From: Prinia subflava
Taxonomy: Eukaryota > Chordata > Aves > Passeriformes > Cisticolidae
DNA length: 64,000 nt
Direction: 5' to 3'
Assembly: GCF_021018805.1 (NCBI RefSeq)
Contig: NC_086247.1
Coordinates: 135,821,602-135,885,601, forward strand
A program made the position numbers and the translations under genes. This document shows, piece after piece, positions 50,023 through 64,000 of the stretch; positions within the stretch are counted from its first letter, which is position 1, and every line of letters starts with the position of its first letter. The notes beneath the pieces were generated by a model. The model did no database searches. It saw only the letters and a program-made list of their open reading frames with translations, and had not been told where the DNA came from.

Positions 50023-50031
50023 ATGAAATAA
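50023..50031 (+). promoter_or_regulatory. BMI1: BMI1 uORF 1, minimal (Met-Lys-stop)
   Basis: ATGAAATAA in the BMI1 leader. I recall the same CTATGAAATAA string in the human leader. Such a minimal uORF can stall or recycle ribosomes before the main start. Confidence 0.5.
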
Positions 50032-50124
50032 CAACAACAATAATACTCGTAATAATAACAATAATAATAAAAGAAGGAACGCGAGAGAGGCCGCGAGGCG
50101 GAGCGGGGGGCAGAGGGAGAGACA

Positions 50125-50184
50125 ATGGGCTGGTGGAGAGAGGACCCATCCGGACCGGGGAGACTGTGCGCTCGCAGCGCCTGA
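50125..50184 (+). promoter_or_regulatory. BMI1: BMI1 uORF 2 (19 codons)
   Basis: Starts in GACAATGG, a moderate Kozak context with A at -3 and G at +4, and ends TGA. Its peptide begins MGWWREDPSG. The start context seems shared with the human leader, but peptide conservation is doubtful. Confidence 0.45.
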
Positions 50185-50282
50185 GCCGCCCGGGCGGCCA
50201 ACTCGGAGGGAGCGAGAGAGCGAGGGAGCGAGCGAGAAGGGCCCGCGAGGAGCGGAGGAGACCCGGGCGTTCTGTAACTAAA

Positions 50283-50315
50283 ATGAGCGGAGCGCAGCGG
50301 CGGCGGCGGCAATAA
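50283..50315 (+). promoter_or_regulatory. BMI1: BMI1 uORF 3 (10 codons)
   Basis: ATGAGC start in an AAAATGA context, ending in TAA after an arginine-rich stretch encoded by CGG triplets (MSGAQRRRRQ). No claim of conservation. Confidence 0.35.
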
Positions 50316-50353
50316 GCTTATTGCAATTGACAGCGTCTGCAGTTCATTTCAAG

Positions 50354-50386
50354 ATGGCCGCTTGGCTCACATTCATTTTCTGCTGA
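50354..50386 (+). promoter_or_regulatory. BMI1: BMI1 uORF 4, MAAWLTFIFC (10 codons)
   Basis: AAGATGGCC gives a strong Kozak context with A at -3 and G at +4, and the frame closes with TGA. As I remember the human leader, it encodes the same peptide with one change (Thr6 to Ala). The start codon coincides with AAGATGGCCGC, close to the YY1 consensus, so DNA-level constraint may explain part of the conservation. Confidence 0.6.
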
Positions 50387-53300
50387 ACGACTTTTAACTT
50401 TCATTGTCTTTTTTGGCCGCTCCGATCATCACCCACCGGCTCCGTTTTCCGGGTACGTATGAAGCGAGGTGTCGTCTTACCGAGGGCGGGGGGCGAAGGG
50501 GGCTCGGCGGCGGTTTTCGGCCGGTTTGGGGGCTGCAAAGGGGCGCCTAGGTGTCCCCCGAGCTCTCCGTATGGGAAAAGCGCTGACAGGCTGCTCTAGC
50601 CACACACACACATACAGACACGCAGCAGCAGCAGCCTGTGCACTCGCTCGCGTTACGCACCCACATTTGCAAATTTTAGTTCCTTTCTTTCTCCAGACGC
50701 CCCCTAAAACCTTTCTGTGCACATGGCCCCCGAGGAGAATATTTATATTTCCCGACCCTGCTGCTAGCCCGGCCCGAGCGCCCTTTGTTTAAAGGCAGAT
50801 TTTGATTAAACAGGGACGTTCGTGAAATCTGGAGCTGCCTGGGTCAAGTGATTTCAGTCCTCCCCGAAAGAAATGTGTCTGGGGGGGCTTAAAATGTCAG
50901 ATAACGCACCCATTTTATAGGGACGGAGCCAGCGGGGGGTAGCGATCCTCCTGGGGGGGTTGTTAGGCGCCGGGGCACCCAGCAGAAAATGTTATTAACT
51001 TAAGTTGGACAAGTACTTCTGTGAAATTGGATGGGTTGTAAGATGGCGGTTCCCAGTTGTTTCCAATGTCTCCTCTTACATTTCTGCTCTAAATGCTGAA
51101 CTTTAGGGGTTTGTGCCTACTAGGAGAGGCAAGGGGTGGTCGACGCCGAGAAAGAACTTTTTTGGGGGGTAAGGGTAGCACTTTTAATGCGGTCTTGGGG
51201 AGCTGGGGCGAGCGGTTTGCTGGAGCCTTTGGAGCAAAGGTGATGTGTCTGCGGGACGCGGAGGGGGGGTGGTGTGTGTGAATTTCTTTTCTCTGGCTGG
51301 TATTTTTTTTTTCCCTGAGCCTAGGAAGGGAAAATTTACATGAAATCCTTTGTCAGATCTTAAAGATGTCACGAGTGGGCTCCTCGTGCTGCTTTTGGGC
51401 AGCACTTGAAAGTTGTTGGTGTTATGTTTTTATAATTGAATGGCCTTGGCAATATATAAAGCGGGATGTTTCTGTGTGTTTGCTGTAAACATTTGCAAAT
51501 AATCAGGTGAAAATAAGCAGGAAAAAAGTCGCATTTCCATAAAAGTGAGGGAGTAACTTTTCAGCCTCTGAAAACTTTGATTCACTCCTCCACTCTCCAG
51601 AGAAGTTGAAGTAAATCTGGGCATGTGTGCCCCTTTGCAAGCCTGGCGCTAAAAGATTTTTTTTGCGTAGTCTGTAGTGATGAGAGCAGCTTCTGTTTTG
51701 GGACTGTCCCTAAGACCAGGGACGTAAAGTACAGTCCAATAAAACTACTTTGAGTGACTCTGTGCAGCCCGTCCTGGAAACTGAGAGTTGTGTTGCACTT
51801 TGCCAGAGACACGAAGTCTTGACCTACCTGATCACTTAGATATTACAAAACTAGCATTTTAGTGTATTTTTTAGAATAGATAGTTTGTATCTTATGCTTA
51901 GTCCCAGGGAGGTGATTTAAGAGACTGGGGTCCTTTTGCACTCTGTTGCCAATATTCAGGTCTTGTCTCTCTGCAGCGACTTGCACAGAGACACTTGAGG
52001 TTCGTGTGCCTCCTCTGAAAGAGCCACTGTCCCCTCCTTTAGAACATATGCGGCCATTCTTAAGCGAAAGAGTAATAACAGGCTCGATAGTACAAATGGC
52101 ACTGGCTGATAATGGGTGAAGATGTGGAATGAAGGCTGCTTTATTCTTTATGAGAGTTTTCTGAGAGGAGATGGGTACAAAGTACACAAACCTATCCGAG
52201 CCATGCTTCTATTTTTTATGTATGTATTTTCTCTTGGAGACCTGTCGAGCAAGGTTTGATAGCTTATTGCCTTTATGGATTTTTAATAATGTTGCTGATT
52301 CTTAGCAGGAGAATGCACTTCTGTTTTTCTTCATTTTGACATAACTTGTTTAAGGCCTCTGTATAATCGGTTGGCTGGCAGTGTTTACTTCTAGCGGGTA
52401 TTATCCACATATATTTTACGTTTAGTTGTTCCATGTGTCAATGTGTAAATATATATTGTCCTGGCTAAGAGGCTGTTTGTATTTCTGTGAAGTGTTGGCA
52501 TTCACCGTGCGATCAGCAGGAGCAGAAAAAACATCTGAAAGGGTTTCCCTCGTACCAAGATGTTAAACTCAGGCTGCTGTAGTAAAATGTGCTGCGTTCA
52601 TGTTACATCCCCGCAGGCACAGACACGCGTGTGCCTGTGCGGGTGGCTTTTGGGGAGAAGTTAGGTGCCTAGTTCAGCTCGCTGGGGAAAATCACTGGTT
52701 TTCAAGATAGCTCATAGGACGTTGAAAATGTTTTAACTTTGGGCAATAAATAATCTGCATTTAGAGGTTGCTTCGACAAAACAGGTTTCACGGTTGAATT
52801 TAATCCCCCTCCATTTAGGAAGAGGCTACGCCTGCGTGAAATAAACGCGTTAATGTCTTGAAAGGTTTGTCCCAGTCTGTCAGGGCTGGGAAGGAATTTT
52901 CGGTCAGCCGACTTGTGTGACCTCGGTCACTGCTGGGGTTTTTGTTGCTGTTGTTTTTTGGTTTAGATATTTATGAATTATAAGGTAGTGACTTGAAGAA
53001 ATAAAACACAGAACCGTGAGAGCAGCCTGTCCGTGTGTAAGTACCTAAGGGGACTCCAGAGCCGCCGGCTTCAGGGTGCTGCGTTCTTCAGAAAGGCATG
53101 CAGAAACTCCGTCTCTGCCTTTTCTGGGAAAAGCAAAACCTCGGTATCAGTTTAAAAGGAAGAAGCGGAGGGTCAGGGACCCTGGAAGCGACATTTAAAC
53201 CGCAGTACAATGCAGCGGGGGTCTTGCTTTCCCGCACGGTGCTGGGAACAGCTTTGGGGACCTAGTCGGGCTTGGTGCTTCTGGAACTTTGCTTTTCTTT

Positions 53301-53488
53301 GTGCTGGCTGGCTATGGTTTGATGTTGGGGAGTTTTATTTGCTGTTCACTCGAGGGTTCTCCTGCAGCAACAAGAGAAGTTTCCTGGTCGGGGTCGCTCG
53401 TTGGCGCTGTGCACACTTCTGACGAATATTGTACCCCTGTCCTGGTCAGTTTGGCTGACGTTCAAAGCTTTTAGAAAGCTTAGTGTGT

Positions 53489-53492
<4 letters not shown>

Positions 53493-53543
<51 letters not shown>
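53493..53543. repeat. 51-nt poly(T) run in BMI1 intron 1
   Basis: An uninterrupted homopolymer. Its length is unlikely to be exact in any read or assembly. Confidence 0.93.
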
Positions 53544-53544
<1 letters not shown>

Positions 53545-54755
53545 TCCTTCCTTCCCCGCTGCCTACCATTGAAGTTTGCGAGTGGCTGCTCGCATCTTGA
53601 GCATACGGTGCTGCAGTGAGAGGTGGCTCGCAAGCTCTGCCTCGGGAGGAGAGGGGTCCAAGAACAGGAGCTGGTGTGCTGGGAGCACTGACCTGGGGAA
53701 ATTAATAGCTTAGACTGGAGCAACGTTAGTTCATGACATTTTTCAGGATCTGGTTGACAGAAAATAATTTACTCTACAATTGACGTGGCTGACAGGGTTT
53801 TTCCCCCTCTGTGTGCTTTTCCCTTTATCTGTTATTCCCTCTCATTTTAAATAGTGTGTGTGCATCTAGCGTTGGTGCCAGTACATCCGATGGGGTTTTA
53901 TGGGTTTCAGACTATGAAAATGACATTTGTTTTTCACTCTTGTCTCTGCATTGTGTTGACAAGGTGTTGATTTAGCTTTAGGAATGATCTGGTCACATGG
54001 TCCTTCGCATGTTGTCACTAATGTACCGTTTAAAGTCGGTTTGGGTTTTTTCTCCCTTCGTGGTGTGCTTTATTGCTGAAAAGGGGGGCTGCTCAAGGAT
54101 CCGGAGACTTGTTTTGTCCCGTCCAAGCACCTTACTCTGGTGATGCAAATCTCTTTACACCTTTTGCAAAACTTTGCACCGCGCTTGCCTCGTCCGCGGG
54201 ATGATTTTCAAACAAGCGTCAAAAGGTGGGAGAAGGAAAGAAAGAGAAAGAAAAAGAGCTGGGGGTGAGAGAAAGGTAGGAAGGAGAAAAGTGAGGAAAG
54301 CAGAAAAGGAGGGAGCGGAGATGCCGGCGCGATGGAGCGGGAGCTGGAGCTCGGCACCCCACTGGCGGTGCAGGGGGCTCGGTCCCCGGGAGCGCGGCGC
54401 GGTTCTGCTCGCCGGAGGGAGGGAGCGGAGGGGGAGAGGAGCTATCTCAGACCAGCTCCTCGCACCGAGTCGACGTGGAGAGAGGCCCCTGAGAGGATCC
54501 GAAATGGCCGAGGCTCGGGAGGAGCCTCTGGCACTCGCCTCCGCCAGGCTGAGACCCCAAAGCCCGGGGCCGCCCCCGCCGCCCGGGCTGCCCCGCACCG
54601 CGCCCGGGCACCCTCCGGGTTGTGGCACCCGACCCCACCCGGGCCGCTCCCGCCCTCCCCCTCCCCTCCCTTCGCAGCCGGGCTCCCAGACCCCCGCGGG
54701 CTCCTCGGCTCCTCCACCCCCTCCGCCAGCCCCCGGGCCCCGCGTCCCACCCCCT

Positions 54756-54785
54756 GGCCCGGCCCGGCCCGGCCCGGCCCGCCCC
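54756..54785. repeat. (GGCCC)n microsatellite
   Basis: About five to six copies of GGCCC within the intronic CpG block. Confidence 0.9.
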
Positions 54786-55330
54786 CCCGGCCGCCCCCCG
54801 CCCGGCTCTCGTGTGTTCCCAGCGGTGGCAGGATGCCAAGTGTAAGTGTAAGTTGCTATAGCAACCCCCTCGGAGAGCGGAGCAGATCCGGATCGGCACC
54901 GAGCCGCAGCGGCAGCCGCCCGGACCCCCCCGGCGGGCCGGCCCCGCCGCCCCGGTGCCCGGCCCCGCTCCGAGGTGCGTGTGTCCCCCCCCTCCGTCCC
55001 TCCCCCCGCCGCCCCTCCCCGCGCTCCGGAAATGCCAGGGCAGCCGCACCGGGAGGCGCTGGTTCCCCTTTGTGCTGCTCGCCGGCAGCCCGGTGCCCGC
55101 CGTGTCTCCCCCGGAGCTCCCCGCCGCATCGCCGCCGAGCCGCCCGCGCAGCCCGAGCCGCCCGGTGCCGCCGCGCCGCGGGAGCAGCCCGTGCCCGCCG
55201 GGAACGGCGCGGTAGGTGCCGCGGAACCGCCGCTCCTCCGCGGGGCTGCGCCAAGGCCGGCCCGGGGCGGTGCGGTGCGGGGACGCCCCGCCGGCCTCGG
55301 GACCTGCCCTGCCCGCCGCCCGGCCCCGCG

Positions 55331-55350
55331 CCGCCGCCGCCGCCGCCGCC
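55331..55350. repeat. (CCG)n trinucleotide run
   Basis: About seven CCG/GCC triplets in the CpG block just before BMI1 coding exon 2. Confidence 0.85.
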
Positions 55351-55463
55351 TTCGTCTTCCCCGCTTGGTCTTCCTCTGCGCCGGGGGATGCGATGCGATG
55401 CACGGGGGAAAGGGATGCGCCGGACCGCGGCACCTGGGACTCCACCGCGCTCGTCCCCGCTGA

Positions 55464-59066
<3,603 letters not shown>

Positions 59067-60337
59067 TGTGCCAACCAGGCTACCACCCTCACCCCTCCTT
59101 TATATAGATCTTTCCATGCCATTACAGCTTTATAGATGCTAATCCATGTGACTATCATCCAAATTGCTTTCTTTTGTAGTAACACTGAACTTGGCTATAA
59201 AAGGCGGACTAGGTGACATTCAGGATGGACGTTAATGGAAACGAAAGTTTGAAATGTAAATTGTTTTCAGAGGACTGGGAAGCAAACAAAAGTTACACCT
59301 TCACCTGTTCTGAATGATGTGGAGTTGTTTCTGTCCCCATCATCTGGAGCCAGGAGTCTCCAGAAGTCAATACAAATCTTGGGAAGTAGTTTGTTAATCC
59401 AGACTAACTCCTCCATTGCGTTCTCTTCGATTGTTATTGTTCTTATACTGTTTTGTGAACCTGTAGAAAGCAAGTGCTTTTTCATCTTGAAATCCAACAA
59501 AATTGAAAGAATATGCATAGAAAAATGCATATATGTAGCCATGTCACTGTGAATAACAATTTTTGCGTATTAGCCATTTTGATTCTTATGTTGCATCTTT
59601 TACTTCTCTGTTGCTGCGCAGAACCGATCAAAAGAAAAGTAAACTTCAGTTTTACAATCTGTATGCCTAAAAGCGGGTATTACCGTTTTATTTACTGACT
59701 TGTTTAAATGATTCGCTTTTGTAAGAATCAGATGGCATTATGCTTATTGTACAATGCCATATTGGTATATGACATAACAGGAAACAGTATTGTATGATAT
59801 ATTTATAAATACTATAAAGAAAATATTGTGTTTCATGCACTCATGATATGGTTGTTAAATTTCTAAACTAGTTCGACCCTTGCAGATGCCGCCTGTTTGA
59901 GCTTTGCTCATACTGCAAGAAACACGTTGTGTGTGAGAGCTACAGTATTGGGAAAGCACATTCGAGTCTCTGATAACCTGGAGGCAATTGGCAATCTTAA
60001 AAGGATTTTACTTGCTTTGTCTTTTTTTTTTTTTTTTTTTCCTTCCAAGTGGAATATTTTTACTTAATCAAATGTTGAAGTGATACAGTGAAAAAAAAAG
60101 AAATCAAGGGACGTGGAAGTTTTAGACCTGTTTGATTACCTTTTTATTATTTGGTGTGGTGGGACTGTGTTTTTAAAAGCACATGGAATCATTACAGAAG
60201 CCATAAACTATTTGATATAAATCTTAAGGAACCAGCAAGTGGCTGGATGAAGGCATTTTATCTAAATTTGTTTTAATATATATGTATATGGTACAGTACT
60301 AACTTCATTAAAATTTAACTGGTACTTTAATATTTCC

Positions 60338-60343
60338 AATAAA
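60338..60343 (+). terminator. BMI1: Proximal poly(A) signal of BMI1
   Basis: AATAAA 1.27 kb past the stop, followed by a GTGG-containing stretch. Possible alternative polyadenylation site. Confidence 0.5.
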
Positions 60344-60878
60344 TTGTGGAGAATGCCTTCTCTTTAATGGCCTGCAAGTAGGTGCATTTTATTAGAGGCT
60401 TCTAAGGGTGGGGTTTTTTCAATAGGAGGAACTTTTCCACCATAAAATATGAACAGTCCAGAACACTTTTCAGTTTGTGCTTTGCTTTGGTCGAACTTTG
60501 TGTGTGTTCATCACCCATCAGTTATACATTTGTGAGGGTGTTTATTCTATATGGATATTGTTTCATGTTTGTACGGAAAAATTGTAGTTAAACATTTCAT
60601 TGTCTCCAGTCTGCAAAAGAAGCACAATTCTTATTGCTTTGTCTTGCTTATAGTCATTAAATCATTACTTTTGCATATAAATTGCTGTTACTTGTCCTGC
60701 TTGTTTTTATAGACCAGGTGATTGCAAATCCTCCACAAGGTTATTGCTTATTGATGTATATGTCTTGTTAAACAAGAGTTGATATTTTTTCCTGTAGTAA
60801 ACATGTACAGTTCAATTTCAACAGTAAAAACTTCAGTTTTATATACACAAATAACTTTCATTTATAGCTGATCAAAGA

Positions 60879-60892
60879 AATAAACAAATAAA
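60879..60892 (+). terminator. BMI1: Distal tandem poly(A) signals of BMI1
   Basis: Two AATAAA hexamers at 60,879-60,884 and 60,887-60,892, 1.8 kb past the stop. Their position best matches the known mRNA length of mammalian BMI1. Confidence 0.6.
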
Positions 60893-60914
60893 AGGGATAA
60901 TTCATTGAAAAGTA

Positions 60915-62040
60915 GCAAATTACCTCTGTTGATAATGTGGTGTTAAAGGACAAACATCTTGTTCTCATGGGAAGTATTTCTGTGTGTACCAAAGATATTG
61001 GTGAACAGTACAGTATAGCATGCTAAAATAACAAAGGGGGAAAAAACCCACCTAGAAACTGTAGTGATTAGTTTGGGTTGCCTGTCTTGAAAACATTTGC
61101 TGTTCCTTATTTGACCCTGATTTATTATTGAAAATAAGCAAATGGTGCATCCTCACATCCCAGTCAGGCACAGGCTTTACCTCCTGTCTGTTCAAACTTA
61201 GCCCCTGTTAAACTGCACTGTCCGGGAAGGGAAGGATGTGATTTTTGTGGTGGCAAGTGCCATGTTCTGCCTGTGCTGCTCTGGATTGCTTTTTAAAGCC
61301 TCAGTAGAACTAAATACGTTTTAATGTAAAGATATCTCTCAATGCGACTGAATGTCTATCTTGGCACGATTCCCTCAGCTACATGAGTGAATCACACTGT
61401 ACTGGTTGAATTATTTCACCCCAAACCCAGCACTGAACTGACAGCAGAAGCTCGTAGGTTAGCACACAGATCCAAATGTGCTTAATTTTACTCGAAATAG
61501 CAGTTAATCCCTGCTACGCTCAATACGGAGATATTCTCGGTCTTTGTGGAGTGCTGCCCGTGCAGCACTCGGCAGTGAAACAGGAGCTGGACATTTCCCT
61601 TCGAGATTTACTAAGCTTTTAGAGTATTTTCGACATCTCCCAATTTGCCATCTCCTGTCTGAACAAGAACAAACGCTCTAGTAGCTCTCTTGCCGAGGTG
61701 CAAAAGCCGCCGAGGATGTTTGTGCTGCCATGTGAAACTCTTGTTTTGCTGCTGGCCCTGCGCAGATGGCACAGCGATGCGTATATACTGCTAAGCACAA
61801 CTGGGAGGACGATCAAAGATAGCATCTTGGTGTTCTACTTGTGAAGCTGCTATGTCAGCCTTCCCGGTTTCACAATATTTTCCTTTGCATATACATAGTG
61901 ACAGGTTTTCCTTTCACATGTACCTAAGTTTTCCCTGATACTCTCCCTGAAATTCCCTCCTCTCGGTACACGTAAGGGAAATCTTTTCATTATCCGACGT
62001 TGCGTTTATATAGATGGAGGGATAAAGGCGAAGTCTGCTG
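60915..62040. other. Intergenic DNA after BMI1, no gene recognised
   Basis: No exon or RNA gene recognised. A perfect short hairpin, GAGTGCTG-CCCGTG-CAGCACTC, lies near 61,549-61,570. Confidence 0.5.
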
Positions 62041-62049
62041 CGTTTTCCT

Positions 62050-64000
62050 GAGCTTGTTCAACAAGCAATCTGGTCAAGGATAGAGGCGGGAGCGGTCTGT
62101 GCCGGCTGGAAAAGGATGTTTTTCTGCCTTCATCCGACCAAATTTTCCGCCCTGGTTCAGCTGCCTGCAGCTCCAAGCAGCGCTTTTGTGTCCGGCACGA
62201 ATGGGGATCCATCTCCGGGGAAAGCAACAGAGAGGGACATGAAAAGCTCCATACGCTTCTGGAGAAGATGGACAGAAACAGGGAGGCGGAATGCAGAAAT
62301 ATGCAGGGAGAGAAAGAGGACCATGACGAGCTTGCTGAGCCGAGATGGTTGTCCCCCAGCACTGACCGTATCTCTCAACAACCTCGCCCAAGACAAAAAT
62401 AAACCACCAAACCCGACGCTGGCGGGCGGGTACCGCCGGCAAATTTCCGACACCGGCAGTGTCCCGTGGGCAGGAGAGGGAAGCGGCGGCAGGCACCGCC
62501 GCGGCGCCGGGGACCCGGGCAGCACCGGAGGAGCTCCAGGAAACGCCGTGAGAAAACAACGCTCCCCGATTTCTGAATGATGGGGGATCAGAAACCCGAC
62601 GGCGGAGGCAGCGGCAGCGGCGGGCGCCCTTCCCGACGAGGCGATGCCTTTGCTGCTGTGTCCGCCGCAACCGGGCCACCGCCGTCACCTCCGCCGCCGC
62701 ACCGCTGCCCCAGAAGTCGCTCGTTTCGCTGGGGATTTTCAAAGAGCGGCCATATCAACTCTTCCCACGGCCGGTACCGGGGTGAACTCTCCTTCCTTCC
62801 GCCTCCGCCAACCCCGCGCCTCTTTTCTTCGGCGGCCCCGAACCGCCGGTTCCTCAGCCCCTGCGGCAGAATGCTCCTGCCTTCCAAACATCACTTCTGG
62901 ACTGTTCATCTCTCGCCACGCAGGAACTCCTGCAGTTCCGATCTTTGCCACCAAACTGGCTGACGAGGATCGGGTTGTCTCGTCGGGCCGGCTTAGCACT
63001 CTGGCCCCGGAACGGGGCGGTCGGCGGCGGCCCCGCCGCAGGCACCGCAGCGGGAGGAGGGTTGCTGCGGCCCCGCCGAGCACCTCGCGCCCTCCCGAAT
63101 CTAAAACGGTGAAATTCTGAGACAGTGTTTACTCAGATAAGTGTTTCCTGTTTCCGCTGTTAATTTTTAACGTTCTTGCTCCTACTCTGGGTACTTGAAA
63201 CGGATTTCCTTTATTTTACTATAAACCGTTTGTTTTTCATCTTTTCTGCCCGTCTCCTACCCGGAGGACGCCTGGACAAGAACCTGCCCTCGCCTCCCAA
63301 GGGCTGCGGATCTCCGCTTTCCGCAGCTCAGCGTCGTTGCCCCGTTCCGGCAGCTCCGACCCAAGGCTGAATTGTGTTTTATGAACTCAAGGATGGCAAG
63401 GATTCTGGCAGCGAGGATTTTTTCCAACTCTGGCTCCTTCACTCGCTTTTCCCGCCACCAACAGAAGAGTCCCGCCAGGAGAACAGAAAAACTTTTAAGC
63501 CCGGTGTGGACCAGGCAATTCTCGATCTCGCCGTCTTTGGGGATGGGATATTTGTATTTATTTAACAGTGATGATGTGGGTTAAAAAAAAAATCAATGTC
63601 AGTAGCGGGTAGAGCACGAGGGACACGTAACACCCACGGCAAAGGAGGTTTTCCTGCTGGGGCTGGGCAGGGAGAGGGACTTAAATCCTCTCTCGCTGCC
63701 ACGGAGCCGCGGCCGCGACGGGCAAGACAGCGGCAGTCACGGAAAGGCGGCGAGCGGCAGTGCCGGAGGCGGGCGCTGCCCCAGGGGTGCGACAAGCCCG
63801 CGGGCCTCCCCGCCGCCGGGCGGGCGGCCGCCGCCCGCCCCGCCGGCCCCGCCGGCAGCCGCGCTTCTGCCGCGTTTCTCTGCGCGTTGCCTGCGCCGGC
63901 GGGAACGCGGCTTCTCGGGCCGGCGTGGAAACGTGGCGCTCGGAGCCGCCGGTGCGGCGGGCGCGGCCGGGCCCCCGCCGGCCGCCCCTCACGGGCGGGC
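62050..64000. promoter_or_regulatory. CpG island at the window edge, probable promoter of the next gene
   Basis: CpG-dense DNA with many GC boxes that becomes most extreme at 63,690-64,000 and continues past the edge, with a less GC-rich gap at about 63,120-63,250 and 63,370-63,600. Long frames on both strands are explained by composition and I recognise no protein. Vertebrate synteny places SPAG6 downstream of BMI1, so this may be its promoter, but no SPAG6 coding sequence is visible. Confidence 0.6.

Larger units (their letters stand above)
49900..50452 (+). other. BMI1: BMI1 exon 1, non-coding (5'UTR)
   Basis: The 3' half (about 50,325-50,452) closely resembles the human BMI1 leader as I remember it: the stretch from GACAGCGTCTGCAG through AAGATGGCCGCTTGGCTC and CTGCTGAACGACTTTTAACT to the CCG/GTACGT donor at 50,453. 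The 5' end is not determined; 49,900 is an estimate based on the E-box position and the length of the human leader. The exon includes a (CCCG)n run at 49,961-49,990, an unusual AACAACAATAATA-rich stretch at about 50,030-50,070, and four short uORFs. Confidence 0.85.
59067..60910 (+). other. BMI1: BMI1 3'UTR
   Basis: AT-rich sequence following the stop. AATAAA occurs at 60,338-60,343 and twice at 60,879-60,892. The distal pair would give a 1.8-kb 3'UTR and an mRNA of about 3.3 kb, similar to human BMI1, and the proximal signal a 1.3-kb one. A 19-nt T run is at 60,022-60,040. The ends are inferred from signals only. Confidence 0.75.

Noticed and set aside
61549..61570. Perfect 8-bp stem hairpin considered as a microRNA precursor or terminator
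   Set aside because: The stem is too short for a pre-miRNA and does not extend; most likely chance.

Overview
The window is vertebrate nuclear DNA, almost certainly from a bird. The evidence is a CR1-type LINE 3' end with the avian TTCTATGATTC-like tail (44.2 kb), a solo retroviral LTR whose sequence I recognise as a type common in songbirds (31.5-32.5 kb), compact introns, GC-rich CpG islands in an otherwise AT-rich background, and two multi-exon genes in the conserved vertebrate order COMMD3 then BMI1. A passerine is my best guess, but it rests on recollection of the LTR family.

Layout: 1-44.5 kb is an intergenic desert, which in other vertebrates lies between DNAJC1 and COMMD3. I see no convincing protein-coding exon in it. 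It holds simple repeats (an octanucleotide array and an ATGG array at 6-7 kb, an AAAAAAG array at 42.7 kb), two CpG islands (12.6-13.5 and 14.9-16.2 kb), a tRNA-Asn(GTT) gene inside the second island, the solo LTR and the CR1 fragment. From 44.5 to 48.6 kb lies COMMD3 (8 coding exons, 193 aa), behind a CpG-island promoter carrying a GC-rich hexanucleotide repeat. From 48.6 to 50.5 kb is the BMI1 CpG-island promoter and its non-coding first exon with four short uORFs. A 5-kb intron follows, then nine coding exons (55,515-59,066) that reconstruct a full 326-aa BMI1/PCGF4 with every RING cysteine and histidine intact. The 3'UTR runs to about 60.9 kb. The window ends in another CpG island (62.05-64 kb), probably the promoter of the next gene; conserved synteny suggests SPAG6, but none of its coding sequence is seen.

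COMMD3 and BMI1 lie head-to-tail on the + strand, about 1.3 kb apart, as in mammals. COMMD3 is a COMM-domain subunit of the Commander endosomal recycling complex. BMI1 is the PCGF4 subunit of Polycomb repressive complex 1. Their promoters share an identical 12-bp E-box block in opposite orientations.

The most notable observations are: a BMI1 intron (57,463-57,552) with a GC donor that is 90 nt long, stop-free and in frame, so retention would insert 30 residues; a conserved-looking 10-residue uORF in the BMI1 leader; the 37-copy hexanucleotide array upstream of the COMMD3 start that is open in several frames; a decoy splice acceptor in COMMD3; and a phase analysis predicting that most COMMD3-BMI1 read-through splices would be out of frame in this species. 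I found no wholly new biological system.
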